From: Flexivirga oryzae
GTDB lineage: Bacteria > Actinomycetota > Actinomycetes > Actinomycetales > Dermatophilaceae
NCBI RefSeq assembly: GCF_014190805.1
Contig: NZ_JACHVQ010000003.1
Span: 423,127 to 487,126, forward strand
Length of the DNA: 64,000 nt
Direction: 5' to 3'
Under the pieces are notes generated by a model that worked only from the letters and a program-made list of their open reading frames with translations, did no database searches and had not been told where the DNA came from. This document shows positions 7,178 to 15,200 of this stretch, piece by piece. Made by a program: the position numbers and the translations under genes. How positions within the stretch are numbered: position 1 is the stretch's first letter; each line of letters opens with the position of its first letter.

Positions 7178-8217
7178 ATGAGTAATTCCTGGCTGTGGCT
7201 GGTGTTTTCGGTGTGGCGTGTGATGTTTCGGGTGGAGGGTGCCCAGACTCGGCGTTGCGTAAACCAACACCGAACCTGGAGGTCCGCCGTGGACGCCGAT
7301 CTGGACACCCTCGCAACCGCACTCTATGCGCGCGTTGACGATCTCTTCAAAGACGCGCCCGATCGGCTTCCGGCACGGCCCCGCACAGGGTTCCCGGTGC
7401 ACCTGACGGATGCCGAGCTGGTGACGTTGTCGGTGATGCAAGCACTGCTGGGTTTCACCAGTGAAGCACGCTGGCTGCGGTTCGCCACCACACACTTGCG
7501 GCACCTGTTCCCCTACCTGCCGTTACAGCCGGGGTACAACAAGCGGCTGCGCAAGCTGAGCGCCACCATCGGGTGGCTGATCCGCGTCCTGGGCCGCGAC
7601 ACCAGCATCTGGTCTGATGACGTATGGGTGGTTGACTCCACCCCGGTGGAATGTGGCCGGTCCCGGGAGACCGCCAAACGGTCCGACCTGGCCGGATTCG
7701 CCGAATACGGTTACTGTGCAAGCCATTCCAGGTTCTTCTGGGGTTTGCGGTTGCATCTGCTGGCCACCGTACATGGCCTGCCGATCGGGTTCGCCTTGAC
7801 CGGCGCCAAAGCCGACGAACGCCACGCTTTGCAGGGCATCCTGGCAGACCCTGCCCTGGCCGACCTGGCGGTCGGAAACACCGTGATCGGGGACAAGAAC
7901 TACTTCGGCGCCGACTTCGAAGACCACTTGACCCGGGCCGGGATCGAACTGCTCAGGCCGGCCCGCAAGGGAGAACCCGACCGCCCCGGCAGCCAATTCT
8001 TCAAACCGTTACGTCAAGTCATCGAGTCCATCTTCGACACCCTCAAAGGCCAACTCAACCTGGAAAACCACGGCGCACGCTCCACCAGCGGCGTCATCGT
8101 CCGCATCTGGCAACGCCTCCTGGCCATGACCGCAGCCATCTGGCACAACGACCGCATCGGCGCACCAGTCCTACGCTCCCTAACCGCATACGACCACTGA
8201 CCCCGGGAATTACTCAT
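7178..8217 (+). mobile_element. IS982-like insertion sequence, about 1040 bp
   Basis: The ends are ATGAGTAATTCC(T/C)GG inverted repeats at 7178-7192 and 8203-8217. The element sits between two copies of CTAG (7174-7177 and 8218-8221), read here as a 4-bp target duplication; a 2-bp TA duplication with repeats one base longer is equally compatible. Excision in silico restores the kinase frame exactly, which defines the insertion point. It carries one transposase gene. Confidence 0.85.
7289..8200 (+). CDS. IS982-family transposase
   Basis: A 303-residue DDE transposase that looks full length. Conserved patterns include LTDAELVTLSVMQALLGF, RWLRFATTHLRHLFPYLP, DDVWVVDSTPVECGRSRE (first catalytic Asp), GYCASHSRFFWG, LTGAKADERHAL, TVIGDKNYFG (second Asp) and RQVIESIFDTLKGQL (Glu). 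This set is characteristic of the actinobacterial branch usually annotated IS982. GTG 7289 is chosen because GGAGG lies 8 nt upstream; the frame is open further upstream to 7178, but those residues come from the IS terminus. No internal damage is visible, so this copy may be mobile. Confidence 0.85.
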   Translation: MDADLDTLATALYARVDDLFKDAPDRLPARPRTGFPVHLTDAELVTLSVMQALLGFTSEARWLRFATTHLRHLFPYLPLQPGYNKRLRKLSATIGWLIRVLGRDTSIWSDDVWVVDSTPVECGRSRETAKRSDLAGFAEYGYCASHSRFFWGLRLHLLATVHGLPIGFALTGAKADERHALQGILADPALADLAVGNTVIGDKNYFGADFEDHLTRAGIELLRPARKGEPDRPGSQFFKPLRQVIESIFDTLKGQLNLENHGARSTSGVIVRIWQRLLAMTAAIWHNDRIGAPVLRSLTAYDH

Positions 8218-8942
8218 CTAGTCAGTTGGGCGGTCGCCGGTCGCGTACTCGAGCCCGTGCGATGGATGCGGCAGACCGCCGATGAGATCAGTGAGTCGGA
8301 CCTGGACCGGCGCATCCCGGTGCGTGGCCACAATGACGAGGCCCGACTGGCCCGCACCTTCAACCACATGCTGGACCGGCTGCAGGCGTCCTTCGTCGCC
8401 CACGGCGCTCCATCGACGACACGACGCACGAGCTGCGAACGCCGATCACGGTGGTCCGCGGACACCCGGAACTCATGGGTGACGACCCGGCTGAGCAGCA
8501 GGAGACCAAGGCACTGGTGCTCGACGAACTGGACCGGATGCGGCGCATCGTCGACGATCTGGTGGATCTCGCGAGATCCGAACGCCCGGACTTTCTCGCC
8601 ATCGGGGGTGGACCTCACCGACCTCACGGTTGACGTCCTCACGACTGTGCGCGTCATGGCCGATCATCAGTGGGTGGTCGACGCCTTCGCCGAAGGCGTT
8701 GTGCTCGCGGACGGGCAGCGTCTCACCAGGCGCTGATCCAGTTCGTGTCCGACGCTGCCCGGCACACCGACGACGGTGACCGCATCGCGATCGGGTCGTC
8801 ATACCGGAACGGCCAGGTGGCGCTGTGGGTAGACGACAGCGGCACCGGCGTCGACGCCTCGGACGCCGAGCACATCTTCGAGCGTTTTCGTCGTGGGGCG
8901 CAGAACCGTCGTCTGGACGGTGCGAAACTCGGCCTATCCGTT

Positions 8943-9558
8943 CGAGGGGCGCCGGGTGATGAACTACGACTCGGTCTACTTCGACTCCGTCGACCTACAG
9001 CTCTTCCGGTCCCACCAGCAGGGCAGGCGCTGCCGTTTCAAGGTGCGTATCCGCACGTATGCCGACAGCGGTGCACGCTTCGTCGAGGTCAAGACCAAGT
9101 CGGGCAGAGGCGAGACGGTCAAGCATCGAATGCCCTACCCCGACGGTCCGCGCACCGCATTGGACGAGAGCGCAGCCGATTTCGTGCAATCAGTGATTCG
9201 CGAACAGTACGCGACGACTGCGCCGCCGCTGCACGCGATGCTCGACTCGGTCTACCACAGGGCGACCTTGGTCGACCCGGCCGCAGGCGAGCGTCTCACC
9301 TGCGACGTCGACCTACGGTGGTCCACGAGTGACGGCGACTTCGTGGTCGGGCCCGATCGGGTCCTGCTGGAGAGCAAGACGACGAATCGCGGCCGAGTGG
9401 ACGGCATTCTCGCCGCGTGGGGCATCCGGCCGCTGAGTATGAGCAAGTACCCGATAGGCACCGCCCTGCTACGCCCCGAGTTGGCCGCGAACAGGTGGAA
9501 TCGGTTGCTACGCCGAGAGTTCGGCTGGCAACGTGCCGTCCTCAGAGGAACGCGCTGA
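8943..9558 (+). pseudogene. VTC-domain polyphosphate-polymerase-like protein, N-terminally truncated
   Basis: From RRVMNYDSVYFDSVDLQ onward, about 200 residues match the bacterial VTC domain: GRRCRFKVRIRTYADSG, ARFVEVKTKSGRGETVK, then VLLESKTTNRG and SMSKYPIGTA, and the terminal NRWNRLLRREF. VTC-domain proteins fold as a tunnel that in yeast makes polyphosphate from ATP; bacterial ones are often near CotH or membrane proteins. The first 50-60 residues, with part of the basic tunnel lining, are missing. The frame instead runs back into the ruined kinase, so a deletion joined the two genes near 8940. ATG 8959 could start a shortened product, but function is doubtful. The 3' end overlaps the convergent acyl-CoA dehydrogenase by 17 bp. 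Confidence 0.75.
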
Positions 9559-10693
9559 TCCCCGTCTCCGCACGGCCGATGAGCAGTTTCTGGATCTGGC
9601 TGGTGCCCTCGTAGAGCGTCATGACGCGGGCGTCACGCAGGAACTTCTGCACCGGGAACTCGTCGATGAAGCCGTAGCCGCCGTGCACCTGAACCGCGAG
9701 ATTGGCGGCGCGGACGGCGGCCTCGGAGGCGAAGTACTTCGCCTTGGACGCGGCGGTGCCGAACGGTTCGTCCCGCATCACGAGATCGCAGGCTCGCCAT
9801 ACGAGCATGCGGGCCGCGTCGGCGTCGACCGACATCTCCGCGATCATCTCCTGTACCAGCTGGAAACTCGCGATCGGCTTGCCGAACTGGTGCCGTTGCT
9901 TCACGTACTCGACGCTCGCCTCCAGACATGCCTGGACGATGCCGACGCAGCCGGAAGCGACCGAGATGCGGCCCTTGTCCAGCGCGCTCATCGCGATCTT
10001 GAAACCCTTGCCCTCCTCGTCGAGCAGGCAGTCCGCGGGGACGCGCATCCCCTCGAAGGTCAGCTCCGCCGTCGCCTGGCCGCGCAGGCCGAGCTTGCCC
10101 TCGATCGGGCGCAGCGAGAACCCAGGCGTGCTGGTGTCGACCAGGAACGCGCTGATCCCGCGCGGGCCGGCTTCCCCGGTGCGGGCGAAGAGCAGGCACA
10201 CGCGGGCCCACGTGCCGTTGGTGATGAAGATCTTCGAGCCGTTGACGACGTAGTCGTCACCGTCCCGCACCGCCGTCGTGCGCAGTGAACCGGCATCGGA
10301 GCCGGTGTCGGGCTCGGTGAGTGCGAAGCAGCCCAGGCCGGTGCCGGCACAGATGCCCGGCAGCCAGCGCTCCTTCTGCTCCTGCGTCCCGTGGCTGAGG
10401 ATCGACTTGCCGACCAGGCCGAGCGACACCGAAACCAGCCCGCGCAGTGAGGAATCGACGCGACCGAGCTCCTCCAGCGCCAGTGCGTAACTGAGCATGT
10501 CGCCGCCGATCCCGCCGTACTCCTCAGGGATCGTGAGCCCGAAGAAGCCCATCTCGCCCATCCGCGGGATGAACGCGGTGTCGATCGACTCGGCCCGGTC
10601 CCACTGCGCGCGGTGCGGGACGGCTTCGCGCTCCAGGAAGTCCCGAGCGAGGTCGACGAAGTCGCGCTGCTCCTCGGTGAGAGTCAGCTCCAT
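9542..10693 (-). CDS. acyl-CoA dehydrogenase
   Basis: A 383-residue flavoprotein of standard length. The N-terminal helical domain begins LTLTEEQRDFVDLARDFLER. FAD/substrate signatures follow: CFALTEPDTGSDAGSL and YVVNGSKIFITNG. The C-terminal domain carries RHQFGKPIASFQLVQ and MTLYEGTSQIQK, the Glu being the catalytic base of short/medium-chain enzymes. It should introduce the alpha-beta double bond of an acyl-CoA and pass electrons to ETF. The start overlaps the stop of the 3-hydroxyacyl-CoA dehydrogenase gene by 10 bp, indicating translational coupling. With the enoyl-CoA hydratase gene before that, it forms a three-gene beta-oxidation operon. Chain length or branching preference cannot be told; butyryl-CoA-like is the nearest pattern. 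Confidence 0.93.
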   Translation of the reverse strand: MELTLTEEQRDFVDLARDFLEREAVPHRAQWDRAESIDTAFIPRMGEMGFFGLTIPEEYGGIGGDMLSYALALEELGRVDSSLRGLVSVSLGLVGKSILSHGTQEQKERWLPGICAGTGLGCFALTEPDTGSDAGSLRTTAVRDGDDYVVNGSKIFITNGTWARVCLLFARTGEAGPRGISAFLVDTSTPGFSLRPIEGKLGLRGQATAELTFEGMRVPADCLLDEEGKGFKIAMSALDKGRISVASGCVGIVQACLEASVEYVKQRHQFGKPIASFQLVQEMIAEMSVDADAARMLVWRACDLVMRDEPFGTAASKAKYFASEAAVRAANLAVQVHGGYGFIDEFPVQKFLRDARVMTLYEGTSQIQKLLIGRAETGISAFL

Positions 10694-11583
10694 GCGTCGT
10701 TCACCCCGACCCGGTTGCCGCTCTCGTCGTACACGTACCAGCCACGTCCGGCCTTGCGCCCCAGGTGGCCGGCCTCGACGCGCTTGGCGAGCGACTCCGC
10801 GGGCTTGTCGGCCGGGTCGCCGCTGTCCGCGAAGCGACCCATGGCCGCGTAGTAGCCGATGTCCAGACCGGTGAGGTCCTGCAGCTCGAACGGGCCCATC
10901 GGGTGCCCGAGCGCGCTCTTGCAGGCGATGTCCACCGCCTCCACCGACGCGTACCCGCCGTCGACGAGGAACAGGGCTTCCCGGCGGATCTCGGTCAGGA
11001 TCCGGTTGGCCACGAAACCGTTGATCTCCTTCTCCAGCAGCACCGGCAGCTTGCCCAGGCTCTTGGTCAACTCGACCGTCGCCTCGATCGTGGCGTCCGA
11101 GGTCTGCTCACCGCGGACCACCTCGACGCACTTCATGACCAGCGCCGGGTTGAAGAAGTGCATGTTGCAGACGCGGTCGGGGCGCCCGGTCGCGTCGGCG
11201 ATGCGTGACGGGACGAAGCTGGAGGAGTTGGAGGTGAGTATGGCGTGCTCGGGGCACAGCTCGTCGAGGCGGGCGAACAGCTCGCGCTTGATGTCGAGCT
11301 TCTCGACCGCGGCCTCGATCACGAAGTCGACGTCCTTGGCCGCCTCGGCGAGGTCGGTGGTGAAGGTCATCCGGGCGAACGCGGCATCGCGCTCCTCCGC
11401 AGACAGGCGTCCCTTCTCGACATTGCGGTCGATCCGCGAATGCAGTTGTGCCTCAGCGCGGTCCAGGCTGTCGGTGCTGATGTCCTGCACACGCACCTCG
11501 TAGCCGGAGAGGGCACACACCATGCCGATCTGGGATCCCATGGCGCCCGAGCCGACGACCAGGATGCGGGAAATGTCAGTCAT
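10684..11583 (-). CDS. 3-hydroxyacyl-CoA dehydrogenase
   Basis: A 299-residue single-function enzyme. The Rossmann start ILVVGSGAMGSQIGMVCALS is at residues 7-26, and the NAD-binding and catalytic part includes DFVIEAAVEKLDIKRELF. HFFNPALVMKCVEVV holds the catalytic His with the expected downstream Asn-Pro. The C-terminal dimerisation domain has GHPMGPFELQDLTGLDI. It oxidises (S)-3-hydroxyacyl-CoA to 3-ketoacyl-CoA with NAD. GAGGAG lies 6-11 nt before ATG 11583, and the gene starts 12 nt after the enoyl-CoA hydratase stop. No thiolase is encoded in the operon, so the last cleavage step must be elsewhere. Confidence 0.93.
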   Translation of the reverse strand: MTDISRILVVGSGAMGSQIGMVCALSGYEVRVQDISTDSLDRAEAQLHSRIDRNVEKGRLSAEERDAAFARMTFTTDLAEAAKDVDFVIEAAVEKLDIKRELFARLDELCPEHAILTSNSSSFVPSRIADATGRPDRVCNMHFFNPALVMKCVEVVRGEQTSDATIEATVELTKSLGKLPVLLEKEINGFVANRILTEIRREALFLVDGGYASVEAVDIACKSALGHPMGPFELQDLTGLDIGYYAAMGRFADSGDPADKPAESLAKRVEAGHLGRKAGRGWYVYDESGNRVGVNDAWS

Positions 11584-11595
11584 GAGTCTCCTCGT

Positions 11596-12372
11596 TCAGT
11601 TGCCCACGAACTGTGGGGTGCGTTTCTCCAGCATCGCGCTGATGCCTTCCTGCTTGTCGGCCGACTCGTGCAGCAGCGCCTGGGCGAGCCGCTCGATGGT
11701 GAGCCCGGTGGCCAGGTCCGTGTCGGCCCCGGACTTCACCGCGATGCGGGCAAGTCGGGTTGCCAGGGGCCCCTTCGCGGCGATCGCCTGCGCCACCCGG
11801 GTGGCCTCGGCCAGCAGGTCGGCCTGCGGGACGACCCGCGAGACCAGTCCGATGGCGTGCGCCTCGGTGGCGGTGATGAAGCGGCCGGTGAGGATCAGGT
11901 CGAGCGCGTGTCCCTGTCCGACCAGTCGGCGCAGTCGCTGGGTCCCGCCGGCGCCCGGTATGACGGACAGGCCGGTCTCGGGGAAACCGAACTTCGCGGT
12001 GTCCGCCGCGATGCGCACGTCGCAGGCGAGCGCGAGCTCGCAACCGCCGCCGAGGGCGTAACCGTTGACGGCCGCGATCGTCGGCTTGTCGAACTGCTCG
12101 ATGTCGTCGAAAAGACGCTGCAGCCGCCCGCGGAGCCCGTCGAGCTTCGTGTAGCCCTTCAGCTGGCCGACATCCGCACCCGCGACGAAGACCTTCTCCC
12201 CGGCGCCGGTGATGACGACGCACCGGATCGCGTCGTTCCCGGCCGCCTCGTCCAGTGCGGAGCGCAGACAGTCCTGCACTTCCAGGCTGAGGGCGTTGCG
12301 GGCCTCCGGGCGGTCGATCGTGACGATGCCGACCCCGTCCTCGGTGCGCAGGCTGACGAAGGTGGCGGGCAT
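11596..12372 (-). CDS. enoyl-CoA hydratase
   Basis: A 258-residue crotonase-fold protein. AGADVGQLKGY is the oxyanion-hole/CoA loop, GGGCELALACDVRIAADTA follows, and FPETGLSVIPGAGGTQRL carries the second catalytic Glu, so it should be an active hydratase of trans-2-enoyl-CoA. Length and motifs are close to the canonical EchA/PaaF type. It is first in the operon with the 3-hydroxyacyl-CoA dehydrogenase and acyl-CoA dehydrogenase genes. The 104-bp gap to the LysR gene upstream may contain its promoter; LysR is on the same strand, so control in cis is possible but not proven. Confidence 0.92.
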   Translation of the reverse strand: MPATFVSLRTEDGVGIVTIDRPEARNALSLEVQDCLRSALDEAAGNDAIRCVVITGAGEKVFVAGADVGQLKGYTKLDGLRGRLQRLFDDIEQFDKPTIAAVNGYALGGGCELALACDVRIAADTAKFGFPETGLSVIPGAGGTQRLRRLVGQGHALDLILTGRFITATEAHAIGLVSRVVPQADLLAEATRVAQAIAAKGPLATRLARIAVKSGADTDLATGLTIERLAQALLHESADKQEGISAMLEKRTPQFVGN

Positions 12373-12476
12373 AGGTCTCTCTCGCGTTCGGGGCAGGGGT
12401 GTCGTGTGGTCAGCCTAGAGCGGTCGCTGTGTCAGTTGAAGTATTGATTCTGTCTCGGATTGAGAGCAGCAGAGAA

Positions 12477-13391
12477 TTAGTTGCTCGCGATGCCAGGTAG
12501 CGCATCCGCTGCCACGTCGAGCACGCGACGCAATGCCTTGGACGGGTTGTCGGCCCGCCAGACCAGCACGGCCTGCAGGTCCGCCACCTGTCCGCGCACC
12601 GGGCGGTAGGCGACACCGGTGCGCTGTACGTGGCGGACGGAGGAGAGGGTGAGTGTGACGCCCACACCCGCGGCGACCAGGGCCAGGATGGTCGCCGAGT
12701 CGGGCGCCTCCTGCACGATGCGAGGGGTGAACCCGGCCTCGGCGCAGGCATGGATGGTCACGGCCCGCAGTGATGATCCGCGGTAGGCCGGGAAGGTGAC
12801 GAACGGTTCATCGGCCAGGGCGGCGAGGTCGATGGTCTTGCTCCTGGCCGCAGGGTGTTGGGTCGGCAGGGCACACAGCAGTTGCTCGGTGTTGACGACG
12901 CGATAGTCGAGCCCGGGCGCCTCGATCGGCAGGCGGGCGAATCCGAGATCGAGCTCGCCGGACGCGACCCGGGCGCTGGCCTCCTCGGCGTAGGTCTGGC
13001 CGTGCAGCTCCAGCTCGATGCCCGGGTAGCTGCGCCGCACGGCCCGGGTCAGTCGCGGGAGGTCGTCGTGGCTGGAGGCGCCGGCGAAGCCGATGCGTAC
13101 CTTGCCCACGGCTCCCGTGCCGGCGGCGCGGCAGATGGTCTCCGCCTCCTCGATGGAGGCCAGGATCCGGCGCGAGTGGTCCAGCAGGGCCTCACCGGCG
13201 TCGGTGAGACGGACCGAGCGGGTGGTGCGCTCGAAGAGCTGCACCCGCAGCTGGCGTTCCAGCGCCCGGATCCGTTGGCTCACCGGTGGTTGTGCCAGGT
13301 GCAGCCGCTCCGCGGCCCGCCCGAAGTGCAGCTCCTCCGCGACGGCCACGAAGACCTGGAGGGACTTCGTGTCGATCATGCGATCAATCAT
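12477..13391 (-). CDS. LysR-family transcriptional regulator
   Basis: A protein of about 300 residues. The N-terminal HTH reads LQVFVAVAEELHFGRAAERL, then HLAQPPVSQRIRALERQL, a classical LTTR. Residues about 90-300 form the periplasmic-binding-like co-inducer domain, with KVRIGFAGASSHDDLPRL at its start. Several in-frame ATGs lie at the 5' end (13391, 13379); MIDTKSLQVF from 13379 gives the usual LTTR N-terminus. It precedes the beta-oxidation operon in the same direction and is its likely regulator, with an acyl-CoA or acid as possible co-inducer (inference). Confidence 0.9.
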   Translation of the reverse strand: MIDRMIDTKSLQVFVAVAEELHFGRAAERLHLAQPPVSQRIRALERQLRVQLFERTTRSVRLTDAGEALLDHSRRILASIEEAETICRAAGTGAVGKVRIGFAGASSHDDLPRLTRAVRRSYPGIELELHGQTYAEEASARVASGELDLGFARLPIEAPGLDYRVVNTEQLLCALPTQHPAARSKTIDLAALADEPFVTFPAYRGSSLRAVTIHACAEAGFTPRIVQEAPDSATILALVAAGVGVTLTLSSVRHVQRTGVAYRPVRGQVADLQAVLVWRADNPSKALRRVLDVAADALPGIASN

Positions 13392-13426
13392 CCCATCACT
13401 GATCGCACCAGCATCTGGATCGCGCG

Positions 13427-14278
13427 TCAGCAGGCCCGGCGGGTCGTGTGCAGGTAGTCCTCGATCGGGATGCCTTCGTCAGCGCCGTCGACGACCCAGC
13501 GGAAGTCGGCGCCGTCGGGGATGCCTCGCACCACCCGCGGGATGTTCGTCGGCGGGACCGCGGCGAGGGCCGCGGCCACGGAGTCGTGCGGTGCCAGGGT
13601 GTTCAGGGCGTCCGCGGTCGCGAGCATCATCGGGATGGTCCCCTGTTCGTACCGCGTCAGGGTCTCCCGCACCGGCAGCCAGGCCGCGGTGTCGCTCTCC
13701 TCGCGGAAGTCGCGGCACCGGGCTCCCTGCGGCAGAGCCGCCAGGAAGAAGCGGGTGTCGTAGCGGCGGGCCGAGAAGATCGGCGTGATCCAGCGTCCGA
13801 ACGGCCGCAGCAGGTCGGTGCGGGCCACCAGGTCCTCCTCCTGCAGCAGCGAGGGGAGCGTTGTCTCGCCTCGGGCGAGTGCGGAGCGTCGCCGGTCCCA
13901 GTCGGCGCCCTCGGTCCGGCAGGTGGATGCCGCGTCGGGGCCGGCCAGCAGCACGCCACACTCCTCGAAGGTCTCCCGGACGGCCGCGCAGACGAGCGCC
14001 TCGGCCAACTCCGGCGTCGTGTCGAGCGCCCGTGCCCACTGGCCGGGGGTCGGGCCGCCGAGGCGTTCGGCCGGGAGCCGGTCGTGCGGCTCCACCGATC
14101 CGCCGGGGTAGACGAAGACGCCGGGGGCGAATTTCATCCCGCGATGCCGCCGCAGCATGAATACTTCGACGTCATCCGCGCCGTCGCGAATGAGCAGCAC
14201 GGTCGCGGAGTTCCGTGGCGTCACCGGCCCGCGGCCGTCCGCGAGATAGCGCCGCATGAGCGCAGACCGGTCAGCCAT
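13427..14278 (-). CDS. Nudix hydrolase
   Basis: A 283-residue protein of the long Nudix subgroup similar to human NUDT19 (acyl-CoA diphosphatases). N-terminal SATVLLIRDGADDVEVFMLR and KFAPGVFVYPGG precede the Nudix box. That box reads ELAEALVCAAVRETFEECGV, keeping E-x7-RE-x2-EE-x-G; the first Gly of the consensus is Thr, a common variation in this subgroup because of an insert. CoA-like substrates would suit the catabolic surroundings. AAGGAGG lies 6-12 nt before the ATG at 14278. The gene ends 35 bp from the LysR gene and is 18 bp from the TetR stop, so it may be co-transcribed with the TetR gene. Confidence 0.87.
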   Translation of the reverse strand: MADRSALMRRYLADGRGPVTPRNSATVLLIRDGADDVEVFMLRRHRGMKFAPGVFVYPGGSVEPHDRLPAERLGGPTPGQWARALDTTPELAEALVCAAVRETFEECGVLLAGPDAASTCRTEGADWDRRRSALARGETTLPSLLQEEDLVARTDLLRPFGRWITPIFSARRYDTRFFLAALPQGARCRDFREESDTAAWLPVRETLTRYEQGTIPMMLATADALNTLAPHDSVAAALAAVPPTNIPRVVRGIPDGADFRWVVDGADEGIPIEDYLHTTRRAC

Positions 14279-14296
14279 GGCTTCCTCCTTCGTCGG

Positions 14297-15121
14297 TCAG
14301 ACTGCGGCATCCCGCTGGCGCGCGGGAAGGTGTTCGACGTCCAGACCGATCGAGCGAGCCCAGATCATCGCCATCGTCTCGACGACCTCATCGATGTCGT
14401 ACTTCGGTTTGTCGGCGAGCACGATGTTCATGTACGCGAAGTTGTGCAGCATGGACACGATGGCCTCGGCGACGATCTCGGCGTGCGCTCCGGGATCGGC
14501 CAGACCGGCGTCCTGCAGTCGCTCGATGCCGTGCAGGATCCGGTTGCGGAACACCCGGCGGATCTCCAAGCGGTGTATGCGTGTCTTGTCGTCGATCGTC
14601 GCCGCCTGCTCCTGGGTCCGAGTCCAGGCAGGGTGCTCCAGGATGTCGTGGAAGTAGTTCTGCAGGGTGTAAGCGAAACGCTCGTACGCCGTGCCACCGA
14701 TCTCCGCCGGAGCGGTCGTCACCGCCTGGCGCTTCGTGGCGCTCCGGTCGACCAGGACGTACCAGACGTCTTCCTTGCTCTTGAAGTAGATGTAGAACGT
14801 CCCGTGTGCCGCCCCGGCCTCCTTGCAGATGTCGCTGACGTTGGTCTCGAGGAAGCCTTTTCGTTCGAAGACGACCAGCGCCGCGGCGAGAAGCCGCTCG
14901 CGGGTCGCGCGACCGCGCTTGGTTCCCGGCTCGGCCTGCGACGAGTCCGACAGCTTGCGCACCGGCGTGACCCTGACCGGGCGGGGTGCCGCGGCGCGCT
15001 TCTTCGCGGCCGCCGCCTTCTTGGCCGGCTTCGGCGCCGCAGCGGTCTTCTTGGCGGCTGCCGCCTTGGTCGTGGCGGCGCTCGTCCTCTTCGCCGTGCT
15101 GCTCTTCTTCGCCGTCGCCAT
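14297..15121 (-). CDS. TetR-family regulator with histone-H1-like Lys/Ala-rich N-terminal tail
   Basis: A 274-residue protein. Residues about 1-55 are almost only Ala, Lys, Pro, Thr and Ser with repeated AAKK/KKAAA blocks, like the tails of mycobacterial HupB or eukaryotic H1. The TetR HTH follows at about 68-115: GRATRERLLAAALVVFERKG, then NVSDICKEAGAAHGTFYIYF. The rest is an all-helical ligand domain containing YFHDILEHPAWTRTQEQAA. It lies next to the ABC uptake operon, 80 bp beyond livF on the same strand, and is a candidate to bind the TGACACGCGTGTCA operators found across the island (inference). GGGGAG lies 9-14 nt upstream of the start. The tail may add non-specific DNA affinity. Confidence 0.9.
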   Translation of the reverse strand: MATAKKSSTAKRTSAATTKAAAAKKTAAAPKPAKKAAAAKKRAAAPRPVRVTPVRKLSDSSQAEPGTKRGRATRERLLAAALVVFERKGFLETNVSDICKEAGAAHGTFYIYFKSKEDVWYVLVDRSATKRQAVTTAPAEIGGTAYERFAYTLQNYFHDILEHPAWTRTQEQAATIDDKTRIHRLEIRRVFRNRILHGIERLQDAGLADPGAHAEIVAEAIVSMLHNFAYMNIVLADKPKYDIDEVVETMAMIWARSIGLDVEHLPARQRDAAV

Positions 15122-15200
15122 CGGTCATCTCCCCTTCAGGTTGCACCTTCGCGCTCCTCGCGCGCCCATCGCCTACACACCCTGCCAACGACCCGGACGG

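Larger units (their letters stand above)
6628..8940 (+). pseudogene. OmpR-type sensor histidine kinase, split by an IS and frameshifted
   Basis: The N-terminal segment (6628-7177) has a first membrane helix (LDGALLGIALGGSVLVPAQI) and an extracytoplasmic sensor region. Removing 7178-8217 plus one CTAG copy rejoins the second helix perfectly: LTIAAL, then VSWAVAGRVLEPVRWM. A HAMP domain follows (LDRRIPVRGHNDEARLARTF). The dimerisation domain has the phospho-acceptor HELRTPITVV and the ATPase domain has VDDSGTGVD. After the HAMP domain the reading frame changes three times (about 8400-8430, 8605-8615 and 8730-8745). The G2-box-like GAKLGLSV is the last kinase sequence before the VTC gene takes over in another frame. 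The gene is dead several times over. No response regulator remains nearby. Confidence 0.85.
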
